Assembly: GCA_902797475.1 (NCBI GenBank)
Contig: CADBTG010000098.1
Span: 1-17,016, forward strand
Source: an uncultured Lachnospiraceae bacterium
GTDB taxonomy: Bacteria > Bacillota > Clostridia > Lachnospirales > Lachnospiraceae
DNA: 17,016 nt
Direction: 5' to 3'
This document shows, piece after piece, positions 13,775 through 17,016 of the stretch. The position numbers and the translations under genes were made by a program. The notes below the pieces were generated by a model. It was not told where the DNA came from, searched no databases, and worked only from the letters and a program-made list of their open reading frames with translations. Position 1 is the stretch's first letter; each line of letters opens with the position of its first letter.

Positions 13775-14487
13775 AAATAGCAGGAAGCGGCAGCTTGCCG
13801 GGAGGCGATTATAACGAGGAAATCATCATCAGCGGAAGCGGAAAGATTACGGGCAGTGCATCCTGCACCGAGTTCAAAATCTCCGGCTCCGGAAAGGTGG
13901 CGGGTGACCTCCGCTGCAGCGGGCAGTTCGGGATTTCCGGAAGCGGCCATATAAACGGCAGTCTTCTTGCTCCGGAGGTCAAGGTGTCCGGCAGCGGCCA
14001 TGTGGACGGCGCGGTTCAGACCGGCAAATGCCATGTATCCGGTTCCTTCCACACCGGTTCCGTGGACTGCAACGAGCTGCATTCAAGCGGTGCCATTCAT
14101 TCCGACGGTGATATTTCCGGCGAGGACGTTGTCATTCACGGTTCGGTTCGCTGCGGAGGTCTTCTGAACGGCGAACGGATTGATGTTGAGTGTGACGGCA
14201 GAAGCAGTGCCGATTCAATCGGAGGAAGCTTTATCAAAATTCGCAAGAAGGGCGTGATCGCCGGACTCTTTCAGAGGCTGTTCGGCGGAAAGGACGCAGA
14301 CTGTTTTCAGGTCGCAGGGAGTGTCGAGGGAGATGTCATCGATTTGGAATATACGGTTGCGGAATCGGTTGTCGGACGTGATGTCCGGATCGGTCCCGGC
14401 TGCCGCATCAAACGTGTCCTTTACACCGAAACGGCGGACATCAGCCCGGATGCCGAGGTCGAAAGCTGCGAGCGAAATTTTATGTAA
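13771..14487 (+). CDS. Bactofilin-type polymer-forming protein (YhbE/YhbF-like)
   Basis: This 238-residue protein has a regular glycine/serine repeat: SGSG or a close variant recurs at about residues 4, 21, 38, 56, 73 and 90, a 17-18 residue period. This fits rungs of a right-handed beta-helix as in bactofilins. The middle continues as beta-helix (SSGAIHSDGDISGEDVVIHG), then a charged loop (RKKGVIAGLFQRLFGGKD) interrupts. A second helix-like part follows (VEGDVIDLEYTVAESVVGRD). Bactofilins assemble filaments without nucleotide, often at the membrane. GGAGG precedes the ATG. It is coupled to the regulator gene. The exact cell role is unknown. Confidence 0.8.
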   Translation: MKIAGSGSLPGGDYNEEIIISGSGKITGSASCTEFKISGSGKVAGDLRCSGQFGISGSGHINGSLLAPEVKVSGSGHVDGAVQTGKCHVSGSFHTGSVDCNELHSSGAIHSDGDISGEDVVIHGSVRCGGLLNGERIDVECDGRSSADSIGGSFIKIRKKGVIAGLFQRLFGGKDADCFQVAGSVEGDVIDLEYTVAESVVGRDVRIGPGCRIKRVLYTETADISPDAEVESCERNFM

Positions 14488-14494
14488 ACATATG

Positions 14495-14523
14495 AGAGGA
14501 CTCTTTAGGGAGTCCTCTTTCTT
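14495..14523 (+). terminator. Terminator after the bactofilin gene
   Basis: A 9-bp stem AGAGGACTC (14495-14503) with GAGTCCTCT (14510-14518), a 6-base loop and then TTTCTT. Confidence 0.8.
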
Positions 14524-14529
14524 CGTCGC

Positions 14530-14567
14530 TTTTACCTATTGACACAGTAGGTAAAAGGGTGTATTAT
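14530..14567 (+). promoter_or_regulatory. Promoter and Rrf2-type operator of iscS-iscU
   Basis: Perfect TTGACA (14539-14544), a 17-base spacer and TATTAT (14562-14567). The -35 box is flanked by TTTTACCTA (14530-14538) and TAGGTAAAA (14548-14556), a perfect inverted repeat with a 9-base centre. The core TTTACCTA/TAGGTAAA is the same as in the Rrf2 gene promoter. Confidence 0.8.
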
Positions 14568-14574
14568 CATCTCT

Positions 14575-14595
14575 GGGGACGGACGGTCCGTCTCC
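14575..14595 (+). repeat. GC-rich palindrome in the iscS leader
   Basis: GGGGACGG pairs with CCGTCTCC (one G-U pair) around the loop ACGGT. The stem lies in the 5' UTR, 30 bases before the iscS start. It looks like the small dispersed palindromes (REP type) of bacterial genomes, but only one copy is in this window. Confidence 0.4.
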
Positions 14596-14624
14596 CATTT
14601 GTCATTAACATAAGGAGTGTTTTT

Positions 14625-15809
14625 ATGATATATGCAGACAATGCGGCAACAACGCGAATCAGCGATGCCGCCCTGAACACCTTCATTACGCTGTCCCGGG
14701 ACACTTACGGCAATGCCTCAAGTCTTTACACGGTCGGGCAGCGGGCCAAAGAGGCGCTTGAGCAGGCGCGCGCGGACATCGCTTCCGTGATTCATGCCGA
14801 GCCGCGTGAGATTCTGTTCACGTCAGGCGGAAGCGAGGCAGACAACCAGGCAATCCGTTCTGCTGCCGTTCTCGGTCTTTCGAAAGGAAAGAAGCACATC
14901 ATCTCGAGTGCATTTGAGCACCATGCCGTGCTGCACACGCTTAACAAACTCGAAAAGGAAGGCTTTTCGGTTACGCTGCTTCCGGTTCACGAGGACGGAC
15001 TCGTTCGTCCCGAGGAGTTGGAGGACGCCATCCGGGAGGACACCTGCCTCGTTACGATTATGTATGCGAACAACGAAATCGGAACCATTCAGCCGATTCG
15101 CGAACTCGGCGCCGTCTGCCGGAAGCACGGCGTCATATTCCATACCGATGCGGTCCAGGCAATCGGGCACATCCCGGTTGACGTAGAGGCGGATAACATC
15201 GACATGCTCTCTGCTTCCGCACACAAATTCCACGGCCCGAAGGGTGTCGGCTTCCTGTACGCGAAGAAGGGCATCCGGCTTACGAATCTGATTGAAGGCG
15301 GCGCGCAGGAGCGCGGCAAGCGTGCCGGCACGGAGAACATCCCCGGCATTGCCGCCATGGCAACCGCCCTCAAGGAAGCAATCGCAAGCCTTTCCGAGCG
15401 CGCAGAATACGTCGCCGCAAGGCGTGACCGTCTGATTGCCGGTCTTTCCGCAATCCCGCACTCGGCACTGAACGGCGATGCAACAAAACGGCTTCCGTCC
15501 AACGTGAACTTCTGCTTCGAGGGCATTGAGGGCGAATCGCTTCTTTTGCTGCTTGACGACCGCGGCATTATGGCTTCGTCGGGAAGCGCCTGCACCTCGG
15601 GCTCGCTTGATCCGAGCCACGTGCTTCTTGCCATCGGCCGCGTGCACGATGTGGCGCACGGCTCGCTCCGCTTAAGCCTCGGTGATGACATTACCGACGA
15701 CGAGGTGGATTACATCATCAAGAACGTCAGCGAAGTGGTAACCTACCTGCGCGGCTTCTCCCCAATCTGGAGAGACCTGACGGCAGGAAAGAAACCGTTC
15801 ATTCTGTAA
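14625..15809 (+). CDS. iscS: Cysteine desulfurase (NifS/IscS family)
   Basis: This 394-residue PLP enzyme takes sulfur from cysteine, leaving alanine, and passes it on for Fe-S cluster assembly. It opens with YADNAATTRIS. The PLP-binding lysine is Lys201 in SAHKFHGPKG, and the catalytic Cys323 lies in SSGSACTSGSLDPSH, the long-loop form of group I enzymes. The EHHAVLHTL and GTENIPGI blocks are also typical. The ATG at 14625 follows AAGGAG. An open extension to 14559 is rejected because it would start upstream of the promoter's -10 box. iscU follows 21 bases later. The Rrf2-type operator in its promoter suggests control by Fe-S status. Confidence 0.95.
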   Translation: MIYADNAATTRISDAALNTFITLSRDTYGNASSLYTVGQRAKEALEQARADIASVIHAEPREILFTSGGSEADNQAIRSAAVLGLSKGKKHIISSAFEHHAVLHTLNKLEKEGFSVTLLPVHEDGLVRPEELEDAIREDTCLVTIMYANNEIGTIQPIRELGAVCRKHGVIFHTDAVQAIGHIPVDVEADNIDMLSASAHKFHGPKGVGFLYAKKGIRLTNLIEGGAQERGKRAGTENIPGIAAMATALKEAIASLSERAEYVAARRDRLIAGLSAIPHSALNGDATKRLPSNVNFCFEGIEGESLLLLLDDRGIMASSGSACTSGSLDPSHVLLAIGRVHDVAHGSLRLSLGDDITDDEVDYIIKNVSEVVTYLRGFSPIWRDLTAGKKPFIL

Positions 15810-15830
15810 GAAAGAGGAAGGAGAATTCAT

Positions 15831-16223
15831 ATGGCTCTTTATAGTGAAAAAGTAATGGATCATTTTCGTAACCCGAGAAATGTCGGCGTAATCGAGGATG
15901 CCGACGGTGTCGGCGAAGTGGGAAATGCCAAGTGCGGCGACATCATGAAGATGTATCTGAAGATTGAGAACGACATCATCGAGGATGTCAAATTCGAAAC
16001 CTTCGGCTGCGGAAGCGCTATCGCTTCGAGCTCGATGGCAACCGAAATGATTAAAGGAAAGCCCGTTGCCGAAGCCATGAAGCTGACCAACAAGGCTGTT
16101 GCGGAGGCTCTTGACGGATTGCCGGATTATAAGATGCACTGCTCCGTCCTTGCGGAGGAGGCCATCAAATCCGCTCTTGAGGACTACGAAAAGAAGCGCG
16201 CCGAAAAGACCGACGCGCAGTAA
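15831..16223 (+). CDS. iscU: Fe-S cluster assembly scaffold IscU/NifU-like
   Basis: This 130-residue protein is of IscU length and builds clusters with sulfur from the adjacent desulfurase. The ligands are present: Cys35 and Asp37 (GNAKCGD), Cys60 (FGCGSAIASSS) and Cys104 (HCSVLAEEAI). Where many IscU proteins have LPPVK for the HscA chaperone, this one has LPDYK (about 97-101), so HscA-type handling is unlikely. No hscA, hscB or fdx genes are in the window. GGAAGGAG precedes the ATG. The gene is the last of the two-gene operon and ends at a strong terminator. mnmA, which often follows in clostridia, is absent here. Confidence 0.93.
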   Translation: MALYSEKVMDHFRNPRNVGVIEDADGVGEVGNAKCGDIMKMYLKIENDIIEDVKFETFGCGSAIASSSMATEMIKGKPVAEAMKLTNKAVAEALDGLPDYKMHCSVLAEEAIKSALEDYEKKRAEKTDAQ

Positions 16224-16238
16224 AGACGAAAACAGAAT

Positions 16239-16282
16239 GGGCTGACGGCCGGTGAAACACCGGGGCGTCAGCCCTCTTTTTT
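16239..16282 (+). terminator. Terminator of iscS-iscU
   Basis: A 9-bp outer stem GGGCTGACG (16239-16247) with CGTCAGCCC (16266-16274), a further GCCGGTG/CACCGGGG inner pairing, then TCTTTTTT. Confidence 0.9.
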
Positions 16283-16299
16283 ATGCTATGGCATTTTCC

Positions 16300-17016
16300 T
16301 TAGAAGAAAAATCCCCATCCGCAGCTTCTGCCCATCCAGCCCATGTGAGCGGGATAACGATAGCAGTTGGAGAAAGCATTCCAAGCATTCTGAACCATTC
16401 CGAACAGATGGTTCATGCTGTTCCATCCCCAGTTCCAACCGAAACCGAAGGTCGGCCAGGTCGGGTTGCAAATCGGTGCGGTTGCCTTTTCCTTGAAGAA
16501 GGCAAATACCTGAACGCCGTTGTCGGGCATTACGAAGGTATACGTTCCGTCAGCATTCTTCGTAACCGTTACATAAGAACCGTCAATGGCTTCGATGGAA
16601 CCGTCTTCCAGGTCACGGCAGTTCATAACCTCAACTCTGTCAAGTTCATAACCCTGATCGGCTACGGGACGGAAGGAAACCGTTTTGCCCTCGGTTGCGA
16701 ACCACTGATCGTCGTTCACGAACTCAAGGTTACCGCCCTCCTGCGGGCATCTGCCGATGAAGTTACCAATCGGTGCTTCATACATAACAGCATTGATGAT
16801 AACCGGATTGGCAGGCATAACGAAGGAGTACGTCCCGTCTGCATTCTCCGTCACCTCGGTCAAAGAGCCCTCAACGGGTTCAATAATACCGTCTTCCGTC
16901 ACGATGCAATTCAAAACTTCGACTCTGTCAAGTACATAACCTTCGTAAGCGTTGATGCGGAAGATAACCTCCGTTCCCTCGGTAGCAAACCAGTCAATAT
17001 CGTTCACGAACTCAAA
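16300..17016 (-). CDS. Tandem-repeat protein with Trp/Phe-rich C-terminus (partial)
   Basis: The last 238 codons of a gene that starts beyond the right edge. A GTG at 17005-17007 is inside a repeat and is not the start. Two copies of a 96-residue repeat are visible. Each contains EFVND, WFATEG, GYxLDRVEVxNC, an Asp/Glu-rich loop, NADGTYxFVMPxN and an acidic end. This resembles the InlB B-repeat-like beta domains of Gram-positive surface proteins (GYxxDxVxV ... YxFxMPxxxVxVxAxF). After the repeats comes a tail of about 55 residues rich in Trp, Phe, Gly and Asn (PTWPTFGFGWNWGWN, then GWMGRSCGWGFFF) ending in three Phe. No LPxTG motif or positively charged anchor is seen, so attachment is not of the sortase type. 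Convergent with iscU. Confidence 0.75.
   Translation of the reverse strand, partial: FEFVNDIDWFATEGTEVIFRINAYEGYVLDRVEVLNCIVTEDGIIEPVEGSLTEVTENADGTYSFVMPANPVIINAVMYEAPIGNFIGRCPQEGGNLEFVNDDQWFATEGKTVSFRPVADQGYELDRVEVMNCRDLEDGSIEAIDGSYVTVTKNADGTYTFVMPDNGVQVFAFFKEKATAPICNPTWPTFGFGWNWGWNSMNHLFGMVQNAWNAFSNCYRYPAHMGWMGRSCGWGFFF
16441..17016 (-). repeat. Two tandem 288-bp coding repeats
   Basis: The blocks ending at 16728 and at 17016 code for the same 96-residue unit, for example LEFVND at 16711-16728 and FEFVND at 16999-17016. The repeat runs off the right edge, so more copies are expected. Confidence 0.7.

Noticed and set aside
14559..14624. N-terminal extension of iscS by 22 residues
   Set aside because: It would begin upstream of the promoter -10 (14562-14567). 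The ATG at 14625 has AAGGAG and matches family starts.
14823..15659. 278-codon minus-strand open frame
   Set aside because: It is antisense to iscS, with no motif or ribosome binding site.

Overview
The window reads as chromosomal DNA of a low-to-mid-GC Firmicute, most like a gut-type clostridium (Lachnospiraceae-like). This rests on strong GGAGG ribosome binding sites, TTGACA/TATAAT promoters, an archaeal-type prolyl-tRNA synthetase end, a four-cysteine L33, an Rrf2-iscS-iscU set and a YhbD/bactofilin pair. No species can be named from sequence alone.

Layout: (1) 1-258 is the 3' end of proS, closed by a bidirectional terminator shared with a small convergent membrane protein gene (348-560). 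(2) 561-3055 is AT-richer and gene-poor. It holds one large minus-strand membrane-anchored protein with Ca-loop (FG-GAP-like) motifs (917-2560) and two stretches that look like decayed coding sequence. (3) 3056-7360 is the ribosomal protein and transcription block on the minus strand: rpmG-secE-nusG-rplK-rplA from one promoter, and rplJ-rplL from another with an L10 leader and attenuator. The two are split by a plus-strand orphan gene (4429-4998), and rplL ends at a terminator rather than running into rpoBC. A repeated RNA hairpin with covarying stem precedes both rplK and rplA and is a candidate L1 autoregulatory site. (4) 7467-12159 is a minus-strand three-gene operon: moxR AAA+ ATPase, a DUF58 protein and a membrane transglutaminase. 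(5) 12321-12689 is a duplicated DUF1508 (YegP-like) protein with its own promoter and terminator. (6) 12786-16223 holds an Rrf2/IscR-type regulator (minus), a divergent YhbD-like regulator plus bactofilin-type protein pair, and the iscS-iscU operon. (7) From 16300 to the right edge is the C-terminal part of a minus-strand tandem-repeat protein with an unusual Trp/Phe-rich tail.

Regulatory logic visible in the DNA: the same half-site pair (TTTACCTA / TAGGTAAA) lies in the promoter of the Rrf2 gene and around the -35 box of iscS-iscU. This suggests that the Rrf2 protein represses itself and Fe-S cluster assembly. The YhbD-like gene has three near-identical 13-bp palindromes (GTAACAnTGTTAC type) in its promoter, which suggests autoregulation. 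A terminator hairpin overlaps the start of the rpmG-secE promoter, so only read-through transcripts from the operon upstream could form it. I see no CRISPR array, tRNA, rRNA or intact mobile element.
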